Shown here: positions 29,505-45,305 of the stretch, in pieces
Layout of the letters: every line of letters starts with the position of its first letter
Numbering within the stretch: the stretch's first letter is position 1
Assembly (NCBI GenBank): GCA_002104895.1
Contig: MCFG01000439.1
Location: 1-52,234, forward strand
Length of the DNA stretch: 52,234 nucleotides
Reading direction: 5' to 3'
Source: Anaeromyces robustus
Lineage: Eukaryota; Neocallimastigomycota; Neocallimastigomycetes; Neocallimastigales; Neocallimastigaceae
The notes under the pieces: generated by a model
What the model was told of the DNA's origin: nothing
The model's database searches: none
What the model saw: the letters and a program-made list of their open reading frames with translations, nothing else
Made by a program: the position numbers and the translations under genes

Positions 29505-29729
29505 CTTACTTTTATTATTTATTTATTTATTATTTATTATTCATTCATTCATTTATTTAAATATATATAATATTAAATTATAATTTTTGTATATCCAATT
29601 TTTTTTTTTAAAAAAATTTTTTTAAATAAAATAATCTATATGGATAATATATTGATAATATATTTATGAATAAATGATAATTCATTTACTTAAATATGAT
29701 TGGCTAATAAAAGAATGGTAATGTTTAAA

Positions 29730-29763
<34 letters not shown>

Positions 29764-30134
29764 TAAAAAAATATAAAAAAATATTAAAATAATAAATAAT
29801 AAAATAATAAATAATTTTTAATAATAAATATCGATTATATTTATTTATATATATTTATTGATATTTTATATTTTATATTTTATATAATATTACTACATTA
29901 TATTTTATTATATTAATATAAAAATAATTAAAATAAAAAAAAATTTTTTTTATTTTTATTTCAATTCTATTATTATTTTAAATTTAACATTTTTAAAAAA
30001 AAATAAAAAAATAAAAAATAAAAAATTAATAATTAGAATTAGAATTTATACAATTAATTTATTTATTTTCTTTTTTAATTCTTATTTGTAAATAGTTAAA
30101 AATTACTTTTTTTTATTTATTTATTTATATCCCT

Positions 30135-30170
<36 letters not shown>

Positions 30171-30172
30171 AA
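26704..30172. other. Intergenic AT-rich region before DBP9
   Basis: No coding exon was recognised. It is dominated by homopolymers, including an A-run of about 35 at about 26954-26988, plus T-runs, AT dinucleotide arrays and AAAT arrays. The Lys-rich frame at 27083-27316 has no codon structure typical of genes here and is interrupted by A-runs. The last 60 bp before DBP9 are an AAT array ending directly at the start codon. Confidence 0.55.
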
Positions 30173-33818
<3,646 letters not shown>

Positions 33819-34565
33819 TTTTAATAATATGAAATTAATTATATAAAAAAGAAAAAAAAAGGGAGAAAAAAATTTTCTTTTTTTCTTTTCTTTTTTGTTT
33901 CTATTAGATTATCAGTAATTATAGAGTCAAACTTTTTTTTTTTTCCTACTTTATCATAACAAAAAAAAAAAAAAAAAAAAAAAAAATATGTTATACTATT
34001 TTTAAATTTATAATTTTAGTATTTTAAAAAATTTTTTTTATTAATTAATGGCTAATAGATTTTTATCAATATTTCTCAAAAAAATTTTTTTTCTTCATAT
34101 TCTTTTCTTTAAAAAAGTAATTTATTTATTAATATTTATTTAAAATATAAAAAATAATATATATATATTTTTTTATTCTCTTTTATCTATTTATCTTTTT
34201 TCATATATAAAAAAAATTATATAACTATTATATTTTAGTAATAATAATAATATATTTATTATTATTAATTTCTTGTTTTACACAACAACATAAAAAAATA
34301 AAATAAAATAAAATCATAAAAAAAAATTTAAAAATAAAAAAATTAAATTTTAAATATATTGTTTTTTTTTTTTTTAATAAGTATGTTTTTGAAAATAATA
34401 ATAAATATATAAATATATATAGATATCTATTTATATATATTCTTTTATCTTTTATTATTCTTTTTTATTTTGTTTTTAATACAAAAAAAATAATTTATAT
34501 AAAATGATTTTAATAAAAAAAAAAAAACATTTTTTTGAAAGATAAAAAAAATGAAAAAATTTAAG
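33819..34565. other. Intergenic region, DBP9 to tRNA-Arg cluster
   Basis: No gene seen. AT-rich with A- and T-runs. The last 40 bp form the T-rich (minus-strand) 3' flank of the first tRNA-Arg gene, where Pol III is expected to stop. Confidence 0.6.
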
Positions 34566-34639
34566 CACTCACGGCGGGACTTGAACCCGCAATCTTCAGA
34601 TTAGAAGTCTGACGCCCTATCCGATTAGGCTACGCGAGC
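34566..34639 (-). tRNA. tRNA-Arg(TCT), copy a
   Basis: A 74-nt cloverleaf. Acceptor GCTCGCG pairs with CGTGAGT, including G-U at the first and fifth pairs; the discriminator is G. The anticodon stem TCAGA/TCTGA closes loop CTTCTAA with anticodon TCT, which reads AGA and, by wobble, AGG. T arm GCGGG-TTCAAGT-CCCGC. No intron. AGA is the main Arg codon in AT-rich genes, which fits the amplification. TATA-like TATATTT lies 32-38 bp upstream, and the LTR at 34704 lies 64 bp upstream. Confidence 0.97.
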
Positions 34640-34703
34640 TTCTATTAAACATAAAAATTTTTAAAATCTTTATATTTAAGTATAATTCAATTCATATGAT
34701 TTT

Positions 34704-35308
34704 TGTAAAGATTTGGAGTGACCACTAGGTTATTGTAGGAAATTAATAATAAATAATAATATAATATATTAAATTATTTATAACACTATTGATTATTCAC
34801 TTAATTAATTAGTAGATTCATTTATATAATATATATTTGTTCATTTATTTATGGTTGATAAATAAATAAAATATAAAATTTTATTTATTATTAATTGATT
34901 GTTAATATCGACTCAAAGAGTCAAATAAAATAAAATACATGAATTTATATATTCAAAAATCTATTCTAAATTATTACATGATTGGGCAAATTATTTAAAA
35001 TAAGAATTATATAATTATTTAATTATTATTTTAATTAAATAAATATAATATTAAGAACTAGATAAATTATTATATTAATTAAGTGAATAATAAATTAATA
35101 TTTAAATAAATTTATTTCAATGAATACATATTATTAATTTAAGTAAATTATTATCTAATAATTGAGTGAATATATTTATTATTAATTAAATAAATAATAT
35201 TATTCCGAAAGGTAAAGAGTAAGGTTCGAACCAGAGACAACCAACATAATAATAGAAGCAGGTAGAACTGAGCCTAATTAGTAGCCATAATGGATCCATA
35301 TCATTACA
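34704..35308 (+). mobile_element. fam1 solo LTR with 5-bp target duplication
   Basis: A 605-bp LTR beginning TGTAAAG and ending ATTACA (TG...CA), flanked by the direct repeat ATTTT at 34699-34703 and 35309-35313. No internal region or second LTR is attached, so it is a solo LTR left by recombination. Close to the 47230/48485 LTRs, apart from a small AT-rich length difference, so fairly young. The target duplication lies at -60 to -64 of tRNA-Arg copy a. The matching unoccupied flank is upstream of copy b (about 35764-35827). Confidence 0.9.
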
Positions 35309-35827
35309 ATTTTTTTTTTTGAATAATCATATATAAAAATAATATTTTTTTTAAAAAAGAAAGAAAAAAAGAAAAAACTTAATATTATAATTATTTATTT
35401 TGGTATTATTATTATTATTATTATTATTATTTATTTTTTTATATTTATTTTTGTTTGAAAAAAATTTTAATTATAATAATATTCATAATCATGTTGTTTA
35501 AGATATTAATTAGAATATTTATTTGAATTAATATATTTATTAACAATTTTTTAAAACATAATTTGAATTATACCATTAATAATAAAAAAAAATATAAAAA
35601 ATAAAAAGATATGAATTGAATAATATTTAAAATATATATATATATTCATTATTATTAAAATTTATTATATAGGATATTAATTAGAATATTTAATATAAAG
35701 TTATATATTTATTTAATAACTTTTTAAAATTTATTTTGAATATACAATTAATAAAAAAAAAAAAAAAATCATATGAATTGAATTATACTCAAATATAAAG
35801 ATTTTAAAATTCTTTCACCTAACAGAA
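35309..35827. other. Spacer between LTR and tRNA-Arg copy b
   Basis: No gene seen. AT-rich with a TTA array at about 35405-35432. The last 60 bp match the 5' flank of copy a in inverted orientation, including TATA-like AAATATAAAG at 35791-35800. Confidence 0.6.
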
Positions 35828-35901
35828 GCTCGCGTAGCCTAATCGGATAGGGCGTCAGACTTCTAATCTGAAGATTGCGGGTTCAAGTCCCGCCGTGAGT
35901 G
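35828..35901 (+). tRNA. tRNA-Arg(TCT), copy b
   Basis: Identical 74-nt body to copy a. Head to head with copy a across the LTR, and tail to tail with copy c. T-runs begin 7-10 bp downstream. No element is inserted at -60, so its flank shows the uninterrupted state of the site used at copy a. Confidence 0.97.
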
Positions 35902-36567
35902 CTTAAATTTTTATTTTTTTATTTTTTTAATATATATAAATTGATATATATATTTTTTTTTTAGTTTTTATTTCTTTTTAATTTTTATTTATATATTTAT
36001 ATATTATCAAATAAATGATATATATATTATCTTATTTTATTCATAGGTATATATATATATTCTTTAAAAATTTTTATATCTCTTCTAATTAACAAAATTA
36101 ATCCAATTCAATATATATTCATTATGTTAAATGTCTTAATATAAAAAAAAAAAAAAATTAAAGAAAAAATATTTTTGTTTTTATTTTTTATGTATATTAC
36201 GAAAATTTATCATTAAAATTGATAATTAAAACAAAAATATTATTATATTCAACTTAAATAAATTTTTTTATGTCAATATTATATATAATGATTTATATTT
36301 ATGTGAATATATATAATATAAAAAAAAATAAAAAAAAAAAAAAAAAAATAAAAGTATTAATTTTTATTAATTAAATCAAAAAATTCTACCTTTTCTTCTT
36401 TTATTTTTTTATTTATAGTATAAAAAATAATTGAGAAAAATTATTATTATAAAATGAAAATATATTTATAAAAATTGAAAAAGAAAAAAAAATATCTATA
36501 TATATATATACATATATAGATTAAAATATTAACAATTTTAAATAAAAAAAAAATGAAAAAATTTAAG

Positions 36568-36641
36568 CACTCACGGCGGGACTTGAACCCGCAATCTTCA
36601 GATTAGAAGTCTGACGCCCTATCCGATTAGGCTACGCGAGC
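36568..36641 (-). tRNA. tRNA-Arg(TCT), copy c
   Basis: Identical 74-nt body. Convergent with copy b; the 35902-36567 space between them is AT-rich and gene-free, and its two ends are inverted relatives (tRNA 3' flanks). Its 5' flank lacks the stretch with the usual TATA-like element that copies a, b, d, e and f share. The sequence joins after about 10 bp to a part found about 200 bp upstream of copy f, as if deleted. Confidence 0.96.
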
Positions 36642-36654
36642 TTTCGTTGAATTT

Positions 36655-37620
36655 ATGATAAATAATGAAATTTTTATAGTACTTTTAATTATAATATTAA
36701 CTTTTAAAAATTCTAATTAGTTTTATTTATTATTATTCTCTATAATTTATTATTAATTTACTTTAATTATAATTATTTTCTAAACTTCAAATAATTAATA
36801 AATTTTAATATTATATTGAATTATCATTTAAAATAATTAATAACATTAATAAAAAAATAATAAGATTATTAAATTATATTTTAAAACAATATCTTTATCA
36901 TTATTATCTTAAACTAAATCAATTCTTAAAAATATTATTGAATATTAAATTTATATAAATTATAAACAATTTATAATTAATGTTATAAAAATAATAAACG
37001 ATTCTAAAATATTTTAATTAAATAATATGACTCGAAAATAGTTTCTAAAAACACTTTTAAAATACCTTCTAAATACTTTTTAAATATTCTTTACACTTAA
37101 ACATTTCTAAATTAGAAATAACAACTAATTTTATTTACTTTATAAATAAATAAACAGTTTATCTTTATAATTTTATTAATAATATTATTTATTTTTATTA
37201 TTTATTTTATTAATATTTTTATACATTTTTACTTATTTTATTCAATAATTTTTAATTATTTTATTTATATTTTTATAAATACTTGTATTATTTTATTTAT
37301 TATTGTAAATAGTTTAATTTTAAAGAAAAATATAAATACATGTAAATATTTTTATGTAAATTAATTCTTTACTACTATTTTTAATAATAGCTTAGTCATA
37401 AATATAATAAATTAATAATTATTAGAATAAATTACTAAATTAAAATATATAATCAACATAAAATAGTTTAGTTAAGAATAAAACTACTATTTAATAAATA
37501 ATAATAAATTTAATAAAATTTTAATAAATAAATTTTATATTTTAAACTTAATAATAAAACTGTGTTTTTATAAAACAATTTTAGTGTTTAAATTTACAAT
37601 CTACTGGAAAATAACTTAGA
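36655..37620 (-). repeat. Long tRNA-Arg 5' flank repeat (copy upstream of c)
   Basis: Diverged homologue of about 41940-42720 (upstream of copy f) in the same orientation and of about 50850-51500 (upstream of the pseudogene) in inverted orientation. Shared landmarks include TAAATTATAAACAATTTATA, GTTTCTAAAAACACTTTTAA and the ATAAAATAGTTTAGTTAAG region. It contains no open frame of note. It shows that the amplified unit can include about 1 kb upstream of the tRNA. Confidence 0.65.
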
Positions 37621-37708
37621 CAGTTATTCTGAAAATACATAGGTAATATCACTTTCTTCCCTATAAAGAATTAAGATATTACCATTTTGTATTATTTAGT
37701 TTTTTTAA

Positions 37709-37845
37709 AACCCTTATATTTGGAGTTAATTCAATTTCTAATTTTTAAAATCTTTTGTTAAAGAATTTTTAAAATTTTATATATATATACAAAGAGTTTT
37801 GAATCTTTTATATTTGAATATAACTCAATTCAATAATTTTTAAAC
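37709..37845 (-). repeat. Orphan tRNA-Arg 5' flank without a tRNA
   Basis: Two successive copies of the flank type seen upstream of copies d and f (AAAACCCTTATATTTGGAG, then TTTTATATTTGAATATAACT), but no tRNA body is attached. Likely a remnant of a lost or partially copied unit. Confidence 0.55.
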
Positions 37846-38694
37846 CGTACAAAAATATAATATTATAATATTTTATAAATATATACTACCAATGAAGTTA
37901 TTAGTATCTTAGAATTTATTAATTATATTAATAATGAAATAAAAAATGTTCATTACCTCTTTTTTCTGATTGAATGATAATTCTGTTTCTTTTGATTACT
38001 ACGAGAATATATATACTTTTTTTACCTTAATTTCAATATTTGTTAATTATTATATATGTGATTATGATGATATTTACCATTATATATAAAATATTCTATG
38101 ATATAATTATAATTAATGAAAATACAAAAATAAAATGAATAATTATCTATAATACCCCAATACTATTGTAAATTAGACTATCAATATCATTTATAATATA
38201 AAATTAGAATTTGAAAAATCATATGAAAAAAATCCAGTTAAACTTATATATATATTCTTTTCTTTTTAAATTTTTATTCATTAAATCTTTTTTTTTTTTT
38301 ATTTTTTTTTATTTTTTATTTCTTTATTTCTTTATTTCTTTATTTTTTTATTTTTTTATTATTTTATATTTTTTAAATTTTATTCATTAAATCTTCTTTT
38401 TTTTTATTTCATTTTTTTTTTTTCATTTTTATTATTAACCTTTTTATTTTTTTTTTCTTTATTTCTTTATTTCTTTATTTCTTTATTTTTTTATTTTTTT
38501 ATATTTTTTATATTTTTATTATAAATATTTTTTTTCTATTATTTTATTTTAATTTTTTTAAAAAAGTATTTTATTTACATTGTATTAAATCATTATAATG
38601 TAAGAGTTACAATTAATGATATAAATAAATAATTTTTTTTATCATAAAAATAATAGTTTATAAAACAAATTAAATACTGCTATAATTTTTTGTT

Positions 38695-38696
38695 GC

Positions 38697-38763
<67 letters not shown>

Positions 38764-38797
38764 GTTATTGTTATTATTATTATTATTATTATTACTA
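38695..38797. repeat. TTA trinucleotide array
   Basis: About 100 bp of TTA/ATT repeats with a few G and C interruptions (TTATTG, TTACTA). Confidence 0.9.
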
Positions 38798-39182
38798 TTA
38801 CTATTTTCTTTTATAAGTTAACTATGATAAATTTATTAAATTATAATATTATATATCACAAATTGGAAAATATAGAATTCAATGATACCAACAAGGAAGA
38901 TAAAGAAAATAAATAAAAATAATAAATTCAGTAATAATGTCATTGAAGAATAAGAAAAAAAAAGGAAAATAAAAAAAATGAAATAAAAAAATACAAGAAA
39001 TCTATAAATGAAAAATGTTATTTTAAATAACACACTCTTAGAGAAAAAAGTTCAAATAAAGAAGAAATCTATAAAAATGCTAAATAATGGAATATAATTA
39101 GATAAAGTGAAAGTATTTGAAATTCTATCTGAAAATTCAACAAATATTATTTATAGCTTTATATATAATGAAATAATAAATA

Positions 39183-39221
39183 AAAGTATTAGTATATTAG
39201 CCACTAATATACTAATACTTT
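39183..39221. repeat. Perfect 18-bp inverted repeat with 3-nt loop
   Basis: AAAGTATTAGTATATTAG is followed by CCA and its exact reverse complement. It would form a stable hairpin in RNA or a cruciform in DNA. Nothing gene-like adjoins it. Function unknown. Confidence 0.85.
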
Positions 39222-39724
39222 ATGATTATTATTTGTCATTAATAATTATTTTTTTTTTTTTATAAAAAAAATTATTTTTATTTTATTTTCTTATTTTATA
39301 TTTATATATATTAAATAATGAAAAAGCATTTATTAATGATTTTTTCTTTTTATTTATTTATTCTTTTATTCTAATAACTCTTTTTAAATTATATTTATAA
39401 ATAACATTAATTTTTTAAATATATTTTTATATAATTTACATAAATATTTCTTTTATCAATATATTCACTATATAGAAGAAAAAAAATTTTTTTAATATAT
39501 ATAATAAATAAATTGAATATTAAAAAAAAAAAAAAAAAACTAATATTTTTTATTTTTTCAATTATCAATGAACTATTTTTTGAATTTGAAAAAAAAATAT
39601 ATAAAGTTTATATGTATATTTAAAGAAATAATGAAGTAAAAAATAAATAATTAATTAATTAATTAAATGGTTTAATGAATAATAAAAGTTTAAAAAAAAA
39701 AATATATAAAAATAAAAAATTAAG

Positions 39725-39798
39725 CACTCACGGCGGGACTTGAACCCGCAATCTTCAGATTAGAAGTCTGACGCCCTATCCGATTAGGCTACGCGAGC
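39725..39798 (-). tRNA. tRNA-Arg(TCT), copy d
   Basis: Identical 74-nt body. It forms the left outer end of a large palindrome with copy e. The 5' flank carries TTTATGTTTGG in place of the TATATTT of other copies at about -32. Confidence 0.97.
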
Positions 39799-40252
39799 TT
39801 CCGTTGATTTAAAAATTTTTAAAACCTTTATGTTTGGTTATAATTCAATTGCTAATTTTCAAAACCTTTACATTTGATTATAATACAAATTATATTTTAA
39901 TTAATAATATAAAATATTTAATTAATAAGTATTAATAAAAATTTTATGTCAATATTATATTATATATATATGTATAATACTAAAAATGAAAAAATGAATA
40001 AATTAAAAATATTTTTGAGGAAAAAAAACATTTTTGTATATAACAGATTTTTTTATTAAATTGATAATAAAAATGAGAATATTGTTATATTTAATAATGA
40101 ATATATATATATATTGAATTAGTTTAGTTGAATCAGAAGAATTATATAAATAATTTAAAAAAATAATATTTATAAAAAAAATAAAAATAAATTAATCTAC
40201 ATTAAATAATTATATTATAATCTATATATTTAAAATTTTTCAAGGTCTAATG

Positions 40253-40685
40253 TCTCTCAAATTAGTGGCATTACCTTATCTTATTTTCAAATTTTTTAAA
40301 ACCTTTATATTCAAGTATAATTCAATTCATAAAAATCATATTATATGTCGAATATTAATGGATTTAAAGCTGAAATTCTCTAATAAATGAATTGAAATTA
40401 AATTTCATTATTAACAAAATCATTTAAAATAAATTCAATTTTTATCAAAAAAATGAATATTAAAGATTATCTAAATTATAAAATTAATAGTTTTGGACCA
40501 TTAAAATATCAATTTAATTTAATCCTTAATAAATTAATAAAACAAATGAAAGGAAATAACGAGAACTCTTCAAATATTGAATTGAAGATTTCCCCCATTT
40601 CCTTCTGATGTTATCTCATCGAGAAACTATGCTCAATAGCTACATTATATTTTAATTTCAGCTCATATGGATCATTAATTTGCTA
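40253..40685. other. Single-copy centre of the tRNA palindrome
   Basis: Less AT-rich than the surroundings, with CCCCCATTTCCTTCTG and CTCATCGAGAAACTATGC stretches. It includes a tRNA-Arg flank fragment (about 40297-40330) and a 51-codon open frame from an ATG at 40453 to a stop at 40606-40608 with mixed residue use. I recognise no family. It could be a captured exon or simply spacer. Confidence 0.4.
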
Positions 40686-41115
40686 AACATTAGACCTTGA
40701 AAAATTTTAAATATATAAATTATAATATAATTATTTAATATAGATATAATTCATTTTTATCTTTTTATAAATATTATTTGTTTTAAATTATTTATATAAT
40801 TCTTCTAATTCAACTAAACTCATTCAATATTCTCATTTTTATTATCAATTTAATAAAAAATTTGTTATATATAAAAAAGTCTTTTTCTTCAAAAATATTT
40901 TTAATTTATTCATTTTTTTTATTTTTAGCATTATATATATATATATAATATAATATTGACATAAAATTTTTATTAATATGTATTAATTAAATATTGTATA
41001 TTGTTAATTAAAATATAAATATAATTTTTATTATAATCAAATGTAATGGTTTTAAAAATTAGCAATTGAATTATAATCAAATATAAAGGTTTTAAAAATT
41101 TTCAAATTAATAAAA

Positions 41116-41189
41116 GCTCGCGTAGCCTAATCGGATAGGGCGTCAGACTTCTAATCTGAAGATTGCGGGTTCAAGTCCCGCCGTGAGTG
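41116..41189 (+). tRNA. tRNA-Arg(TCT), copy e
   Basis: Identical 74-nt body, the right outer end of the palindrome. TATA-like ATATAAAGG lies at about -28 to -36. Tail to tail with copy f. The space 41190-41673 is AT-rich, gene-free and contains a run of about 38 A at 41371-41408. Confidence 0.97.
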
Positions 41190-41362
41190 CTTGCAAATTT
41201 TTCAATATTTGTTTATGCATTTTTTTTTTTATAAAATAAATTTCAATAAAAACTTTTAATTATTATATATAATATAATTTCATTATTTATAATATTTTTT
41301 ATTATTATTTTCTTTAATATTTTATTTTAATTATTTATGGTTTTTTTTTTAAATTTTAAAAT

Positions 41363-41424
<62 letters not shown>

Positions 41425-41673
41425 TATAAAATACAATATATACTAATAATCATTATATAATTATTATATAAACTGATAGTAAAAAATGAAATTTTTTTAA
41501 GTTTGATTGTATAAATAAAGAAAAATTTTTACCTCAAATATAATATTTTTAACATAGTTTATATAAATATCATTATATATTTAAAAAAATAGAGAAGTAA
41601 AGAAATAAAAAAAAAAAATTTTTTTGAATAAAAATTTAAAAAAAAAAAAATTCAATATAAAATAAAAATTAAG

Positions 41674-41747
41674 CACTCACGGCGGGACTTGAACCCGCAA
41701 TCTTCAGATTAGAAGTCTGACGCCCTATCCGATTAGGCTACGCGAGC
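41674..41747 (-). tRNA. tRNA-Arg(TCT), copy f
   Basis: Identical 74-nt body. The flank has TTTATATTTGGG at about -30 to -38, then a second, related flank segment at about 41810-41870. This double flank resembles the orphan at 37709-37845. Confidence 0.97.
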
Positions 41748-43891
41748 TTCTGTTGATTTCAAAATTTTTAAAACCTTTATATTTGGGTATAATTCAATTG
41801 CTAATTTTTAAAAGCTTTTGTTAAAGAAAGAATTTTTAAAATTTTTATATATGAGTATAATTCAATTCATAATTTTTATTTATTGAGAAAATAAACGGAT
41901 TTAAAGATATTTTTATAATATAAATTCTTTTGAGCTCATAATAAATAATAAAAATTTATATTACTTTTAAATATAATAACTTCTAAAATTTATTATTAAT
42001 TACTTTAATTTTTATTATGTACTAAACTTCAAATAAATGATTAATAAAATTTAATTTATATCAAATTATTGTTTTAATAATTAATAATATTAAATGAAAA
42101 TAATAGATAGATTATAACTTATACTTTTAAATAATATTTTTATTATTAATCATAAATATTAAATATAAAATTTATGTAAATTATAAACAGTTTATAAATT
42201 AATATTATAAAACAATTCAAAAGTATTTTAATTAAATAATTTGACGTAAAAACAAAAAATTTCTAAAATACTTTTAAAATAATTTTTAAAATAATTTCTA
42301 ATTACTTTTTAATTATTATTTACACTTAATAATATTAATTGGTATTTCCAATTTAGAATTATTTTATAATTTTTATTTTTATTACTATTATTATTTAATT
42401 TTATTATTTATATTGCTATTTTTATACATTTTTAAGTATTCTATTTAGTAATTTTTATTCATTTTTGTATTATAAATTATTGTATTGTTTTTTTATTATT
42501 ATAAATAGTTTAATTTTACAGAAAAACATAAATATTTTTTAAATATTTTCATGTAATTATTTCTTCTTTATAAATGTAATAATAATTAGATTAGTTAAAT
42601 GAATAATAATAATTAAAATAGTTTAATTTATGATTAATAATTTTGTATTTAAAAATAAAAATAATAAATAAAAAAAATTTAAAAAAAATTCCTTTTATTT
42701 TTTAAACATTGATTTTCAAGAAAAATTATTGTTCTTTAAATTATTGCCTAAAAAATGAAAGGAGTAAAAGTTTATAATACAAAATTTACTCCTTTTAAAT
42801 AGAAAATATATATATTATTTTTAATTATTATTGTTTATTTATTATTTTTTCACATTTATTTTTAAATTAGTTAAAAAATTAAAATAATAATCATATACGT
42901 TGATGTTTTTAATATTTATTATTATATTAAAAAATATTCTTTATTCTATTATATGATTTGATATATTATAAAAATTATAAATTTTTTATTCGTTATATTC
43001 TTTATTTTCAATTTTAAACATTATATCTTTCTTTATAAGTTAAATTAAAATATATGAAGAAACATTACTGTAGGAATTAATAATACTTTTATATTTTTTT
43101 AATTAAAAAAATTTTTATTTTATTAAGTTTATTTTTTTTATAATATATAATACTAAGAATGACAATTAGTACTATAAATTTCAATTATACCATATAAACC
43201 ATAAATACTATCATAATCATAATTTTAGTATAAGGATTACTATAATATAGAACACCAACTGATTTATACAGGTATTATTTTTATTATATATTAAAGTAGA
43301 ATCATATTTTGTAGCAATTATAAATTTAAGTGATTTTCTACATAAAAGCTTTTTATATCTATGACTATTATAACGAATTAAATAAATTATACCAGATCTT
43401 TGATAAGTTTCAGTTTAAGTAATAAATTTGAGAGTATAATTGATATTCTTTTCACAATTAATAAATGTAATCCTATTTCAAACCATTATAATCAGGTTCA
43501 AAATAATTAATATTAAATGTGTATTTATATTTGATTATTATCATATTATACGTAAATATTTTTTTAGTTTATTGAATTATTTATAAAAACAAAATATATT
43601 ATTATTATAAAAAATAGAAATTTCTTTTATTAATTAAATAATAAATAATCTAATATTAAATATAAATATAAATTTTGTAAGTAAAAAAAAATTTGAATAA
43701 AGTTCACTAATGTTACTTCAATATTTATTTACTTATTAACTATAAAATATGGTAAAAAATATTAAAAAATTTTTATATTCATAAAATATTAATATTTTTA
43801 ATGAAGTAAAATAAATAAATAAAATAAATAAAAAAAAAATTATGAATAAAAATTTAAAAAAAAAATTTAATAAAGGAAAAATAAAAATAAA
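41748..43891. other. Flank repeat and AT-rich spacer between tRNA-Arg copies f and g
   Basis: About 41940-42720 is the homologue of 36655-37620. A short inverted repeat (AAAGGAGTAAA / TTTACTCCTTT) lies at about 42758-42799. The part 43050-43860 is less repetitive but has no open frame that I can support. Confidence 0.55.
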
Positions 43892-43965
43892 CACTCACGG
43901 CGGGACTTGAACCCGCAATCTTCAGATTAGAAGTCTGACGCCCTATCCGATTAGGCTACGCGAGC
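43892..43965 (-). tRNA. tRNA-Arg(TCT), copy g
   Basis: Identical 74-nt body. First of four same-strand copies (g, h, i, j) in a tandem array of units about 450-510 bp long once insertions are removed. Two LTR insertions of different families lie just beyond -60 of this gene. Confidence 0.97.
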
Positions 43966-44030
43966 TTCTATTGAAATTAAATTTTTTTAAACATTTATAT
44001 TTAAGTAGTGGACGAAATTAAATTTTTAAT

Positions 44031-44724
44031 TGTTAGGTTTCCAACTGGATTATTTTCTAATTTAAATAAGTCTACTAGGTCGAATGACTAATTATATAGT
44101 TTTTATAATTAAATAGTTTTTATAATTAAATAATATTTAAATAATAACTAAATTAATTGTAATGCAAATAACACAATATTTATTTAATAATAATAATAAC
44201 ACTTTAAGATTAACTTTTTAATAGTAAATTTTATTTAAAAATAAGATATTGATAATATTAATATAACTATATAATTCAGGTGTTAATAACCTTACAAAGA
44301 ACATTAAATATAACTTTATGTTATGTTCTTTTATACTTTGTAAGTTTGATAATAATAATATAAAATATAATATAAAATATTAATACATTAATTTAATACA
44401 TTAATTTAAAGTGATACGTTAACGTATAATATAATTAATAATTTGTAATATAATAAGTTATTAATATCGATATTAAATAGTAATAAAATTAATATATTAT
44501 TCAATATAATTGAATATATATAAATAATATATATATTAAAATATATTATTAGATTATTTAAATAATCTTAAATTATAATATTTAAAATAAAATATTATAA
44601 TAATAATTATTATATATAATTATTATAAAAAATTATTAATAATTATTATAATAAATAATAATATTATATATCAAAATAATTGAAATTATAAATTCTAATT
44701 TCAATTGCACTTGATGTCTTGACA
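44031..44724. mobile_element. Second-family (fam2) solo LTR, nested at the edge of a fam1 LTR
   Basis: A 694-bp segment running TGTTAGG...TTGACA (TG...CA), flanked by the direct repeat TTAAT at 44026-44030 and 44725-44729. The right repeat overlaps the first base of the fam1 LTR, so fam2 inserted at the junction of that LTR with the tRNA flank, after it. There is no second LTR or internal region. Its sequence is unlike fam1. The target lies at -61 to -65 of tRNA-Arg copy g. Single copy in the window, so family boundaries rest on the termini and duplication only. Confidence 0.75.
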
Positions 44725-44728
44725 TTAA

Positions 44729-45305
44729 TGTAATGATATGGATCCATTATGGTTACCAATTAGGCTCAGTTTTGCCTGATTCTATTATTATATTGGTAGT
44801 CTCAGGTTCGAACCTTATTCTCTACCTCTTGGAATAATTTTATTTATTTAATTAATTATAAATACATTCATACAATTAATAAATAATAATTTACTTAAAT
44901 TAATAATATATATTTATTAAAATAAATTTATTTAAATATTAATTCTTTATTCACTTAATAAATATAATAATTTTTCTAGTTCATAATATTATATTTATTT
45001 AATTAAAATTATAATTAAATAATTATATAATTCTTATTTTAAATAATTTGCACAATCATGTAATAATTTAGAATAGATTTTTAAATACATAAATTCATGT
45101 ATTTTACTTTATTTGACTCTTTGAGTCGATATTAACAATCAAATTAATAATAAATAAAATCTAAATATCAACAATAATTAAATGAACGAATATATATTAT
45201 ATAAATAAAAAGTGAATATTCAATAGTGTTCAAAATAATTTCTTATTTTATGTTATTATTTATTATTAATTTCCTACAATAAAGTGGTCAATACAAATCT
45301 TTACA
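44729..45305 (-). mobile_element. fam1 solo LTR, old copy
   Basis: A 577-bp minus-strand copy of the fam1 LTR, the most diverged in the window, hence the oldest. The direct repeat TTTAA lies at 45306-45310 on the right. The left copy is at 44025-44029, now separated by the later fam2 insertion. Taking fam2 away puts this LTR's target at -60 to -64 of tRNA-Arg copy g. The antisense A-box-like and B-box-like sequences persist in this old copy. Confidence 0.85.

Larger units (their letters stand above)
37846..39724. other. AT-rich stretch between tRNA-Arg copies c and d
   Basis: No gene recognised. It holds T-rich tandem blocks (about 38285-38525), an imperfect TTA array (about 38695-38797), a perfect 18-bp hairpin (39183-39221, separate entry) and A-runs. 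The Phe-rich frame at 38836-39033 reflects low complexity. Confidence 0.55.
39725..41189. repeat. Large palindrome: two inverted arms of about 500 bp with tRNA-Arg genes at the outer ends
   Basis: The left arm 39725-40252 and right arm 40686-41189 are reverse complements with few differences over the whole length, including tRNA copies d and e. The inner boundary is sharp: ACATTAGACCTTGAAAAATT at about 40685-40705 matches the inverse of about 40234-40253. The two tRNAs point outwards. The 433-bp centre is not repeated elsewhere in the window. Confidence 0.9.

Noticed and set aside
38836-39033. Minus-strand Phe/Leu-rich frame
   Set aside because: Low complexity; not supported by homology.
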